Assembly: GCF_045635475.1 (NCBI RefSeq)
Contig: NZ_JBJGXI010000066.1
Coordinates: 1-24,077, forward strand
Length of the DNA: 24,077 bases
Origin: JBJGXI01 sp045635475
GTDB taxonomy: Bacteria; Bacillota; Bacilli; Bacillales; Amphibacillaceae
Direction of reading: 5' to 3'
Both the position numbers and the translations under genes were made by a program. Numbering within the stretch: position 1 is the stretch's first letter; each line of letters begins with the position of its first letter. Below are positions 9,701 through 17,024 of the stretch, one piece after another. Under the pieces are notes generated by a model. That model ran no database searches and was not told where the DNA came from. It worked only from the letters and a program-made list of their open reading frames with translations.

Positions 9701-10182
9701 CTTTTATTTAAACTATTACATTGTGTAACAAATAATCTCCTATAAGCTTGTTCATTATCACCTTTTTGTATATCTTTAGTAATTTGCTGATAATTCACAT
9801 CTAAATCCATGGTTTTATATTGAAGTAAAATATCCGGTTCATTTTTGCCTGTACTACTTGATAATACATTGACTCGGTCTGGCAAATAATTATTCACTTC
9901 CATATAACGAATTGCAATAATTCGGTTAAACCATGTATATGCAACTTCTTCAATAATTTGATCATAACCAACAGCATCTAAACGTTGTTGTAACATATGA
10001 AAAGCATGTTTACTTTCGATTGGGTAAGGATTATCACTCACAAATAATTGACCATATTTTTCTTCAATCTTCATTACTTGATTATCCTTAGTAATACCAT
10101 ATTGTTCTGCCTTCAAGGAAACTTTATCAATTAAGTCACGCCTAGCTTCTACAGCAAATTTCTTTAATTCCGCCTTATTCAT
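6712..10182 (-). CDS. pglX: BREX-1 adenine-specific DNA methyltransferase PglX
   Basis: PglX methylates the N6 of adenine in an asymmetric recognition site, marking host DNA as self; it uses S-adenosylmethionine. 1156 residues, usual for type 1. Visible features are the N-terminal RRDLIDKV segment, FFTPKWIVQYMVENSLG (about 243-259), the SAM-binding motif DPCVGSGH (309-316), the catalytic NPPYMG (487-492), a specificity region with GNLALRYLPSG and QSGDS, and a conserved C-terminal block. The ATG at 10182 is chosen because GGGGTG lies just before it and the protein then starts MNKAELKKFA as the family does; the frame is open 15 codons further upstream. Arginine codons shift from CGN at both ends to AGA/AGG between roughly 9780 and 7300, so the middle seems to have been replaced by recombination. 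It lies 48 bases after brxC, in the operon. Confidence 0.96.
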   Translation of the reverse strand: MNKAELKKFAVEARRDLIDKVSLKAEQYGITKDNQVMKIEEKYGQLFVSDNPYPIESKHAFHMLQQRLDAVGYDQIIEEVAYTWFNRIIAIRYMEVNNYLPDRVNVLSSSTGKNEPDILLQYKTMDLDVNYQQITKDIQKGDNEQAYRRLFVTQCNSLNKSLSTLFEKINDYTEFLLPDYLLDSEFVISKLVANEELTDSFKEVEVIGWLYQYYNAEPKDEVFAKLRKNKKAEKSEIPAATQFFTPKWIVQYMVENSLGQLWQEANPETQIKNSLKYYIKPVEQDNKVAKKLEEIRYKSINLEEITIIDPCVGSGHILVYAFDLLYQMYEEVGYLSRDIPKLILEKNLYGLDIDERATQMASFALMMKAREKSRRILRQNVKTNILSIEESNDLDLEGLISLLANNKQEGKEIESIINLYQDAQNFGSMIIPPLNIDYKKFLNRIGSIGEVQTSFNTINGYAQLDKMKKILIQSQILGSKYDVAITNPPYMGNRGMNSSLKEFVMKLYPQSKSDLYAVFIERLQYFTKTYGINSTVTQHSWMFISSFEEFRNQIIKNQTLLSLIHLGTRAFDDIGGEVVQTSSQTFRNFNEVNYIGGYVRLVDYQNSTLKKEKILSDKDRYNKPIIHFKNIPGSPIAYWINPQQLEAFKKDRLEKHAAACTGMQTGSNSLFTRNWYEVNFTKTNIKEPIDLKWFKYNEGGESRKWYGNHIGVVNWENNGSAIKNHKSSVVRNEQYYFKEGITWKRIGSGNLALRYLPSGFIFDQSGDSLFVNTDENLYYILGFFNSKVAQSFKQILAPTMNLTAGNIKFFPIIFPDNETKEEITAKVLENIMISKQHWDSLEISWDFDKNVLLSYKEDKKFIEESFTKWNDQTKKDISKLKNNEERLNQLFIKLYKLDNELTSEVSRDDISIELTDQEINAKSFLSYFIGCTMGRYSLDINGLIYAGGEFVEEKYSKFKPNKDGIIQLTDDYYFDSDIIVRLREFLSVAFSPDTIDENMRWLSESLNMKKNESPEERIRRYFLDEFFNDHCKTYRKRPIYWLVDSGKQKGLRTLIYMHRYQPDTMATIRFEHLQEIQSKYQNEIDMIDTRLSNPRLSASDKRSLEKFKSVYQKKIEELQEFDKKLATYANKQIGIDLDDGVNVNYAQFENVLAKIK

Positions 10183-10230
10183 TGTTTCACCCCTATATGT
10201 AGAGGAGCAGATAATCATCCGCCCCACGAT

Positions 10231-13200
10231 TTATGATTTTACGAAATAGTGTGTTTGTAATTCTTTTAATAGACTTTTCTTCAATGCCTCAATAGCACGT
10301 TCTAAGTCTTCTTCGGACTCAATTGTATCTAACTGACTAAAGAAAGAGGTATACAATTCTTGCTCTGTAATTTTCTTCGGTAGCCTCTTCACTTTATCTG
10401 GGTCATCTATTAAATTATTGAACATCTGGCGTGCTTTTGCTTTTGTTGCTTCAACAAGCTCACTAAGCTGTTGTTGGTTGATTCGAGTGCTAGATATACG
10501 TTCACTCTTCTTAATTTTTTCATAAAGTAGAGTGGCTTGATTTTTTCGTGATTGAATATATTCTAAAATGCTTTCAGATTGACGATATTGATCTGTTAAG
10601 TTTTCAAGTTGCTTCAGTGATTTTTCTGATTGAACCATTACCGCCTGTTTTTGTTTATTGGTTTCTTCCTGAATCAGATTCTTCAGAACATCTGTCAACT
10701 TAGGTAATTGACTAATTTCCTTTGTAGGTTCTTCCTGTAGTAAAATGTGTTTCATTCGTTGAGCTGTTTCTTCTAACTCTTCGTTATGAATAATTTCTAA
10801 ATCTTGCTTATGTTCTTTAAGAGCCTTAACTGCTTCATCAAATTTAACAATTGGATTTCCCTCATAGAATCCTTGCAAAGTCTCTAGAATGTCATACCAA
10901 CCTTCTATATCATCTTCATATTGAATAAATGTACGGCAGAACTGTTCGGAATCACGGATAGCAAGTAATTTTTGGGTATCATTCACGATCGTTCGTATAT
11001 CACTCTCACCCGGGTAAGGATACTCACTAGTTGAATCTTGTTGACGTCTTCTTCCTCGAATTTTCTCTATCGGTTTTACAAATTCTTCTTCAATTTTGTC
11101 TCTTATTAATTCTTCATAAGCGTCATATGTGTCATATGTTTGTGTATTCGAAAAGAAATCACGAACTAATGCAATAAGCTCTTGTTTAACTTGATAATCC
11201 ATTTCAACGATTGGTAAAACAACAATACGGTCACGTTCTGAAACCCTTTCTAGTCGGTCATAGAATTGATTGGAGTTAGGGTTAAAAGCTTCACCCGCAT
11301 AAGTAAAACGTACTTTTCCCGCATTCATTAAACCCATTAGAATACCAATTGTATCTTGTTCTTCCCATCCATATGGAACAGCCTTATATTTTTGTATGAC
11401 TTGTTTTAATGTTCGTTGGTCATGGGAACGTTCAAGTTCCTCTACAAAGTGCTTGACTTCATCAATTGCATTTTTGTTTAAGTCACTAAATAAGCTTTGT
11501 TGACCGAGATTCTCCGCAACTTGCATCCACTCATTTTTACTATTTTTAAATGAAATAGGCTCCTCAATATAGTGAAATTTTGTAAATGTGTTGCGAATCA
11601 GCATGTCCATAGATTGGTTAACTCTACTTTCAAAAGCCCCATTAAAATCACGACGTTGACCTTGGATATAAAACTCTGCTTTCTCACACGCCTTGTTTAA
11701 CAGTTCTTCTGCTTTATCTGCATATTCATCAACTTCAGCAATTTTCGCATCAAAGATTCTCTTCTGCTGCTGGCTAGTCGTGCTTGACTGTTTACGACGT
11801 ACATAGCTATCCACTTGTTGAATATAGGCTAAAGCACTTTCTGCTTCAGCAACAAGGTCTTTGTCTAAAAGAATAATTAAATGTCCAGAGTTAGCTTGTA
11901 ACGCTGCTTCTGAATCTGTCATGCCTTCAGAGAACGCTTGCATAGTTAATTCATGATTCATCTGACCTTTCACGTAATTATCAAATCGTTTATTGTAATC
12001 AAAGTGTTTGGTTTGTTCTTGATACTTATATTCATACTTGGTATAGCGATACATCACATTGAAAAAGAGGTTACCTAACCGTTCTTTAACAGCAGCAGTA
12101 TTATATTCTTCCACACGTATTTCACGGTTAATTTCTTGTTCTTCATCTGATAAGAATGAGTATGACCCATCTGCATGTTGTTCAATGAACATTGCCATTT
12201 GAAGTCGGTTCAAGGATTCTTTTATACGATACTCTAAAGGCTGGCGTTCATCATAAACTGTCTCAACCATAAGGGTTGCGATATTACTAGGTGTGGATTT
12301 TATATCATCAATCCCTTTGATTAGATAAAGCACTTGCAAAACCTTCACATCATATTCTTCTAAACCTTCATTATTTCTCGCTCGATCCTGAGCTCTTGAA
12401 ATTGTACTAGTGATTGACGATTCTAAATAATCACGTATAGAAGGATAAAATTCTGTCATGGTTACCATATTATCGATATGTTCCTCAGCATTTAATTGTG
12501 CTGCTTCCTGAAATGCTTTAAGTAATGAACGTTCACCACGTGAAGTGTGCTGTCCACCTTCTCCTAAATTACGGATTTTTGTGAAGATCTTTTGTAATAA
12601 CTCTATTTGATAAGGAACAAAAGGATAAAATGATACAAATTCATCTATTGAACGATACCCTGAACGTAATTGTGTATTTTGCTTATCAAATGCTAAACGA
12701 TTATGAATTAATTTTCCTTCTTGATCATGAATCGTTTTTAATGTATCTGCACCAACGTCTTCTTTTTCTAACAAACGTTTTTTGATAACTTCATCTGTAT
12801 TCGCACTGGATAAATTAATTTTTGTTTCAAATCGTCCTTGGATTTTTGAAAAGTCTTTCGTACTATCAAGATCTGAAACAGTTGCTTCTAGTTTTTCTTG
12901 TGATGTTACAATCACCCACGCCTGACCATGGCCTAAATCGCCTAATCGTTCAGTTATTGTTTGAAGATTCAACATCAAGCTTGTATTGTTGCCCACATAT
13001 TGGCCAACCTCATCAGCTAGGAAGACTATTCGGTAATCTGGGCCTTGCTGTTTACAATAATCAGCTATCAGCTGGGCTACTGAGTCAGCATCAATGGAAA
13101 ACCACTCACGACTCATAATAAAGAAGCTTTCCGCAGTATCAGTATCATAGCCAACAGTTTCTAACGCCTGAATGACTTTCTTCTTTCTAAGCTTAATCTT

Positions 13201-13794
13201 TAAACGGAACTCTTCCCATGGCTTGCCGTTCTGATCAAAAATTGCTTGTTTAAAAGCTTCATAAGTTCCATCGTTGTCTAATTGACGCTCCATATCAGCA
13301 ACCCATAATGTATCCGAATAACCTAAATGATTATTAAATACCCTTAAAAACACTTCAATAATGCGTTCCTTTTCTGCATCCTTGGATGAAGATGATGAAC
13401 GTGAATCGATATTGAATAATATCGCATCTGTTCTCTTTTCAGAAACTCGTTTCATCATACTTAACATCTCTTGGTTTTTAGTTTTCTCCTTAAAGTAATC
13501 AGCTGGTGTTCTATCTGTTATCACCTCATTCTGTAGTAAATATGAAAGGATTTTTAAGAAATGTGATTTACCAGAACCAAAGAAACCAGATATCCATACC
13601 CCCACCTTAGTAGATGGTTGATCATATACTGCCAGATAATTACGGTAAAAACGTTCTAAATAGTGTTCACTTTCTTCTGTCAACACATATTCATCCAATT
13701 CCGTTTTAACTACTTCTTCTTCTATTTGTTCCGCTTGAACAACATTATTAATTGGACGAAATATATCTTTTATAAATAAATCTTTTATTTGCAT
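10231..13794 (-). CDS. brxC: BREX P-loop ATPase BrxC (PglY family)
   Basis: BrxC is the large ATPase of BREX systems and is needed for defence. 1187 residues, typical length. It starts MQIKDLFIKDIFRPIN, like other BrxC proteins. It has Walker A GFFGSGKS (70-77), the segment SSSSSKDAEKERI, a Walker B-like FLADEVGQYV near residue 255, a large helical central region, and a long C-terminal coiled coil rich in Lys, Gln and Glu. The open frame extends 21 codons upstream into brxB, but I place the start at 13794: a GGGGG ribosome site lies eight bases before that ATG, and the extension (MAFLTTKMTINC) does not look like BrxC. A second ATG at 13800 is only two bases from the ribosome site. It follows brxB by 13 bases. 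Unlike haloarchaeal type 5 operons, only one brxC copy is present. Confidence 0.95.
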   Translation of the reverse strand: MQIKDLFIKDIFRPINNVVQAEQIEEEVVKTELDEYVLTEESEHYLERFYRNYLAVYDQPSTKVGVWISGFFGSGKSHFLKILSYLLQNEVITDRTPADYFKEKTKNQEMLSMMKRVSEKRTDAILFNIDSRSSSSSKDAEKERIIEVFLRVFNNHLGYSDTLWVADMERQLDNDGTYEAFKQAIFDQNGKPWEEFRLKIKLRKKKVIQALETVGYDTDTAESFFIMSREWFSIDADSVAQLIADYCKQQGPDYRIVFLADEVGQYVGNNTSLMLNLQTITERLGDLGHGQAWVIVTSQEKLEATVSDLDSTKDFSKIQGRFETKINLSSANTDEVIKKRLLEKEDVGADTLKTIHDQEGKLIHNRLAFDKQNTQLRSGYRSIDEFVSFYPFVPYQIELLQKIFTKIRNLGEGGQHTSRGERSLLKAFQEAAQLNAEEHIDNMVTMTEFYPSIRDYLESSITSTISRAQDRARNNEGLEEYDVKVLQVLYLIKGIDDIKSTPSNIATLMVETVYDERQPLEYRIKESLNRLQMAMFIEQHADGSYSFLSDEEQEINREIRVEEYNTAAVKERLGNLFFNVMYRYTKYEYKYQEQTKHFDYNKRFDNYVKGQMNHELTMQAFSEGMTDSEAALQANSGHLIILLDKDLVAEAESALAYIQQVDSYVRRKQSSTTSQQQKRIFDAKIAEVDEYADKAEELLNKACEKAEFYIQGQRRDFNGAFESRVNQSMDMLIRNTFTKFHYIEEPISFKNSKNEWMQVAENLGQQSLFSDLNKNAIDEVKHFVEELERSHDQRTLKQVIQKYKAVPYGWEEQDTIGILMGLMNAGKVRFTYAGEAFNPNSNQFYDRLERVSERDRIVVLPIVEMDYQVKQELIALVRDFFSNTQTYDTYDAYEELIRDKIEEEFVKPIEKIRGRRRQQDSTSEYPYPGESDIRTIVNDTQKLLAIRDSEQFCRTFIQYEDDIEGWYDILETLQGFYEGNPIVKFDEAVKALKEHKQDLEIIHNEELEETAQRMKHILLQEEPTKEISQLPKLTDVLKNLIQEETNKQKQAVMVQSEKSLKQLENLTDQYRQSESILEYIQSRKNQATLLYEKIKKSERISSTRINQQQLSELVEATKAKARQMFNNLIDDPDKVKRLPKKITEQELYTSFFSQLDTIESEEDLERAIEALKKSLLKELQTHYFVKS

Positions 13795-13807
13795 GTCCAT
13801 GTCCCCC

Positions 13808-14356
13808 TTATGAGATACGTGACAATTGATAGTCATCTTCGTAGTCAAGAATGCCAAATAATTTTAGTCTTAATCCAGTAAACTCACCTGGATAGAATAA
13901 AACAATTGCTTTTTTATAACCTTTGCTGGAAATTGCCTTTAGTAATTGACTAGATCTTAGAAATGGATGCGCAGAACCCACACCTGTTATAAAAATGAGA
14001 TTTGCATCTTCAGTAATGTCCTTAAATTTTTGAATCATAGTGTTACTTTCATTTAATATAGGTTCAAAAACATCCATCAGCCCTCTCAACCCTTCTTCTT
14101 CTTCCATTTCGAATAATTCTTCTAACTCGTCTTCATCGAAAAAAGAAAGAAGAAATTCAAATAAGTTCACTTCTTTGATATTCATTCTCGTTCGGTTAGA
14201 CATATTCTTTATGTACACACGAACTTGTAGTTCATCCCCAGGAGGATAGTCCAAAACAAAATGAGGGATGTCACTCCCAATCCCTTTTGGGTTCGTGAAA
14301 CCATCTTGTATAATCCGCTTCTCCATTTGTTCTAATCGTTCATACGTTGACTTCAT
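13808..14356 (-). CDS. brxB: BREX protein BrxB (DUF1788)
   Basis: A small core BREX protein of 182 residues, of the DUF1788 family; its biochemical role is not established. It shows DIPHFVLDYPPGDELQVRVY near the N-terminus, a very acidic middle (about residues 73-90: DEDELEELFEMEEEEG), and the C-terminal FITGVGSAHPFLRSSQLL and FYPGEFTG segments, which mark this family. The ATG overlaps the brxA stop by four bases (ATGA), a sign of translational coupling, and AAGGTG lies upstream. It ends 13 bases before brxC. Confidence 0.95.
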   Translation of the reverse strand: MKSTYERLEQMEKRIIQDGFTNPKGIGSDIPHFVLDYPPGDELQVRVYIKNMSNRTRMNIKEVNLFEFLLSFFDEDELEELFEMEEEEGLRGLMDVFEPILNESNTMIQKFKDITEDANLIFITGVGSAHPFLRSSQLLKAISSKGYKKAIVLFYPGEFTGLRLKLFGILDYEDDYQLSRIS

Positions 14357-14955
14357 CTTTGATTCACCTTTTCTAAAACTGTAAAAGAGTATAATAGAGG
14401 AGCATTCTTCTCAGCATATGTTTTTAATGACTGACTCATATGTATTGGTTTAACTGTGTACTTAGTTTGTCCAACTTTATCAATCATCTCCGCATCCCTA
14501 AAAAACAATACCAATGAACTTATGAGCCGCTTGATAGTTTCAGGTCTCCAATGACCAACTTTTTCACTAACACTAGCTTTCCCCTCGAAGAAATAGTGAA
14601 AGTCATTCTTATATAACGGCTCCTGCTGTTCATACTTCAATACAATAACTTCAATGTAAAACTCAAGTGGTATTAGATATACCTGTAAAAACGAATATAA
14701 TGTTAATGCCTTCCGATCATAATCGCTTGCTTTCAAAAAGTATCTTTTCATTTCATCGTCTAGAACAGCTGCACGATTGTAGACCATATTAAAGCGATTT
14801 TTAATACTTACTGGGCTTCTTAATTGAAATAAATTTTTATCAGTTACCTCTTCTAAGATTTCTCTTTTTACTTTCCCACTTAACATTAGTTCAAGAACAG
14901 TAGCAATATAATTTTCTGACCACTTTTCTTTCGTAAAACCTGCAGAGTATTGCAT
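14353..14955 (-). CDS. brxA: BREX protein BrxA (DUF1819)
   Basis: BrxA is a small, mostly helical BREX protein of the DUF1819 family; homologues have been reported to bind DNA. 200 residues from the chosen start. The start at 14955 gives MQYSAGFTKEKW, which fits the conserved family opening (YSAG then a VLELMLSGKVKREI segment), and AAGGTGG lies eight bases upstream. The frame stays open 17 codons further up to an ATG at 15006, but that ATG has no ribosome site and the extra residues (MVLKPTGCQTN) are not family-like. The protein contains RSPVSIKNRFNMVYNR and GHWRPETIKRLISS. Its end overlaps brxB by four bases. It follows the small 77-residue gene by 62 bases. Confidence 0.93.
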   Translation of the reverse strand: MQYSAGFTKEKWSENYIATVLELMLSGKVKREILEEVTDKNLFQLRSPVSIKNRFNMVYNRAAVLDDEMKRYFLKASDYDRKALTLYSFLQVYLIPLEFYIEVIVLKYEQQEPLYKNDFHYFFEGKASVSEKVGHWRPETIKRLISSLVLFFRDAEMIDKVGQTKYTVKPIHMSQSLKTYAEKNAPLLYSFTVLEKVNQR

Positions 14956-15017
14956 GTGTTTGACCACCTTATAATTCGTTTGACATCCAGTTGGTTTTAA
15001 AACCATTTATAGGATCA

Positions 15018-15251
15018 TTAAACCTTTAGTATTTTACTCACTACTTCAAGTCTTCTCTTTCCACATTGCTGTCTTAAGACTGTAGTGAATTGATTATTTT
15101 TTATAAATTTATTTTCGTTATTTAAATAAAGGTTTTTAATGCTTTGCACCATATGTAACTCATCAATCTCGTCATTCCAATATCTATCAATTAATAGATT
15201 AATGGTAGAAGCTAATTCTCTTTGTGTTTTTTGAAATACTTTTACTTCCAT
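15018..15251 (-). CDS. Small protein of unknown function, first gene of the BREX operon
   Basis: 77 residues, starting MEVKVFQKTQRELASTINLL and ending RRLEVVSKILKV; soluble and probably all helical, with no membrane segment. AGGTGG lies just before the ATG. A conserved-looking pair of motifs, RELA-INLLID-YW and QQCGKRRLEVV, reminds me of a family of small Firmicutes proteins (possibly TIGR04540), but I cannot confirm this. It is the promoter-proximal gene of the BREX operon, 62 bases before brxA. No WYL-type regulator (BrxR), present in many BREX loci, is seen here, so this protein could be a regulator or accessory factor (inference). Its arginines are AGA, AGA, CGC and CGT-like in mixed use, so codon use does not decide its origin. 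Confidence 0.82.
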   Translation of the reverse strand: MEVKVFQKTQRELASTINLLIDRYWNDEIDELHMVQSIKNLYLNNENKFIKNNQFTTVLRQQCGKRRLEVVSKILKV

Positions 15252-15283
15252 ATTACCACCTACATTCTTACTTTTTTCTTACT

Positions 15284-15311
15284 ATTATATTTTAACTTAG
15301 TTTATACTTAA
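15284..15311 (-). promoter_or_regulatory. Candidate sigma-A promoter of the BREX operon
   Basis: On the minus strand TTAAGT (15311-15306) and a perfect TATAAT (15289-15284) are separated by 16 bases. The -10 box lies about 33 bases before the ATG of the 77-residue gene. The -35 box is weak (three of six matches). This is the best promoter-like match on that strand in the intergenic region. Confidence 0.5.
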
Positions 15312-15346
15312 TACAATAGATTTACAAAAAAGGATCAATTAAAGCA

Positions 15347-15364
15347 AATTTTTTCAAAAAAATT
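15347..15364. repeat. AT-only inverted repeat in the divergent promoter region
   Basis: AATTTTTT and AAAAAATT form a perfect 8-bp inverted repeat with a two-base gap. It lies between the BREX operon promoter and that of the CoiA-like gene. It could be a regulator binding site or a weak bidirectional terminator; A/T runs also arise by chance in DNA this AT-rich. Confidence 0.35.
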
Positions 15365-15415
15365 AGTTTTTGGGGGTAATTATTTATAAAAGCTTGAAAT
15401 ATATCCCTTTTAGCC

Positions 15416-15441
15416 TTGACTAAAATTTAAAAATATATAAT
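15416..15441 (+). promoter_or_regulatory. Candidate promoter of the CoiA-like gene
   Basis: TTGACT (15416-15421) and TATAAT (15436-15441) are close to consensus but only 14 bases apart, shorter than the usual 16-18. A shifted -10, TAATCT at 15438, would give 16 bases. A good ribosome site, GAGGTGA, precedes the ATG at 15475. The boxes make a promoter here likely, though the exact -10 is uncertain. Confidence 0.45.
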
Positions 15442-15474
15442 CTATTAACAAAGACTATTTTGAGGTGATTAATA

Positions 15475-16722
15475 ATGCGAGAAGCACTTCATTCCATAGA
15501 TAACACATTAGAAAGAATTCCCTATACTCCTACATCTTCTGAAATAAGCAACTTAAAAAATCTAGCTAAGAAAGGGATTTATATCTGCCCCTATTGTAAT
15601 GCGGATCTAATTGTAAAATCTGGAGAAGAGCGCGAGATACATTTTGCTCATAAACATTCTGAGTCATGTGAAGAAGCAAAAAATGTTGGAAGAGCAGAAA
15701 CAAGGTACAGCAAACAAGTTAAAAGAGAAACACAACAACACAAAGTACTAACAGATATTATATATGATGAGTTATCTACACAATCAAAAATAGATGAAAG
15801 ATATGAAGTGGACTATGGTTATAGAGTTAATACAGGTTTAAAGCATTATCCAGATATAATAGCTAAGATTGACAATAACATTTTTGCTATATCTGTCGTC
15901 ACCAATGTAATTCCATTAAGAGACTCCGGATTAGTAAAAGAAATTGCCGAGAGACACCATTATTATATAGAGCAAGAGATGAAACCAATTTGGTTTGTCG
16001 AAGTTAAAGAGTTAGCGATTGAACCCGAAAAAAATGCCATTGTATTATGGGATGCCGAAAATATAATAGCCGCTAAGACAGAAGAAGATAGGAAATGGGA
16101 CAACTTCCTTTCTAACCACATCACAGATAAATCTTTTTTCCTTCCTTTCAATTACCCACTCAACATGAATAACATAGTTATCGACGTAAAAAGCATGTAT
16201 TATATTTACACTAAAGACTCAAAGATCAAAGTGAAGTTACAGAGATTTCTTACAGATAGAACAAGTAAACCGTACCGAGCATTTTTACTCAATAACGGTG
16301 TGGAATTAGAATTTTCAAAGACTCTCCAATTACAGCGTTCGTTTACAGTAAATAATTCAGACACCGAAGAAAACAAACGACAAGAATTTTTAACGAATTA
16401 CGAGAATCTTAAACAAGATCATGAAGAAAAGCAAAGAAAGGAACAAGAGGAAGCTGAAGAACGAAAGAGGTTGCAAGTTGAAAGATTAATAAAGAATAAA
16501 ACAGCTACTCTAGAGCCCGAAGAAGAGTTATCTTATCAACAGCTTCAAAAGTTACTAAAAGAAAAAATTAATCTAACACAAAAGGAACAAAATGAACTTT
16601 GGAATAGGTATATGCCGCGGATTGGTTATAAGAATTCTGCTGTAGTGTGGAAGTTAACTGTGGATAATCGGTGTGTTTCGTTTGATGATTTAAGGAGGGT
16701 TTTGAAGGAGTTTATTAATTAG
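15475..16722 (+). CDS. CoiA-like protein with zinc-cluster and nuclease-like domain
   Basis: 415 residues, beginning MREALHSIDNTLE, with GAGGTGA six bases before the ATG. The N-terminus has a Cys/His cluster: CPYC (38-41) followed by IHFAHKH (55-61), the zinc-ribbon pattern of competence protein CoiA and its relatives. A PD-(D/E)XK-like segment follows, with YPDIIAKIDNNIFAISVV (125-142), where D127 fits the acidic position; the usual E-x-Q/K signature is replaced by ISVVTN, so catalysis is uncertain. RHHYYI and IWFVEV match the end of the CoiA core. Residues 300-380 are a charged helix (EEKQRKEQEEAEERKR), and the total length exceeds ordinary CoiA. It is transcribed divergently from the BREX operon and may act on incoming DNA or have a defence role (inference). 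The last 40 or so codons are richer in G (GTG, AGG, CGG) than the rest, which hints at a chimeric tail. Confidence 0.75.
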   Translation: MREALHSIDNTLERIPYTPTSSEISNLKNLAKKGIYICPYCNADLIVKSGEEREIHFAHKHSESCEEAKNVGRAETRYSKQVKRETQQHKVLTDIIYDELSTQSKIDERYEVDYGYRVNTGLKHYPDIIAKIDNNIFAISVVTNVIPLRDSGLVKEIAERHHYYIEQEMKPIWFVEVKELAIEPEKNAIVLWDAENIIAAKTEEDRKWDNFLSNHITDKSFFLPFNYPLNMNNIVIDVKSMYYIYTKDSKIKVKLQRFLTDRTSKPYRAFLLNNGVELEFSKTLQLQRSFTVNNSDTEENKRQEFLTNYENLKQDHEEKQRKEQEEAEERKRLQVERLIKNKTATLEPEEELSYQQLQKLLKEKINLTQKEQNELWNRYMPRIGYKNSAVVWKLTVDNRCVSFDDLRRVLKEFIN

Positions 16723-16996
16723 TCATGGATTATTTTAACTGAAACATTGATGGAACCCTCGCCTAATGCGGACTGGGTTAAGCTCTAATTAAGCATAGAA
16801 TACATTCTCATTAGCTTTAAGGTCTCCCTGTGTTAAACAATTTTCACTACTAAATCATCCAATTATTGTAGTGTAGGGATACGAATTGGAATATATTAGC
16901 TTTTTGGCAGGCACGTTTAAATGCCAACACCCACTTAGAAGTATCACTAATAAATTATCTAATTGCATAACCGATAATAGTTTAGTAATCTTTCAT
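16723..16996. other. Intergenic stretch before the insertion sequence
   Basis: No convincing gene. A more GC-rich segment at about 16750-16790 and an imperfect inverted repeat (AAGCTCTAAT and ATTAGCTT) at about 16773-16822 could be remains of a mobile element end. No clear terminator follows the CoiA-like gene. Confidence 0.4.
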
Positions 16997-17024
16997 CCTG
17001 CATTCCCGGAATTTATAACGATGG
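16997..17024. repeat. Left terminal inverted repeat of the insertion sequence
   Basis: Starts CCTGCATTCCCGG and ends AACGATGG; it pairs with 18633-18660 with two mismatches. The last codons of the transposase overlap it. Confidence 0.9.

Noticed and set aside
13795..13857. Longer BrxC start at 13857
   Set aside because: It would overlap brxB by 50 bases, has no ribosome site, and the extra residues do not resemble BrxC.
14956..15006. Longer BrxA start at 15006
   Set aside because: No ribosome site, while the ATG at 14955 has AAGGTGG and fits the family N-terminus.
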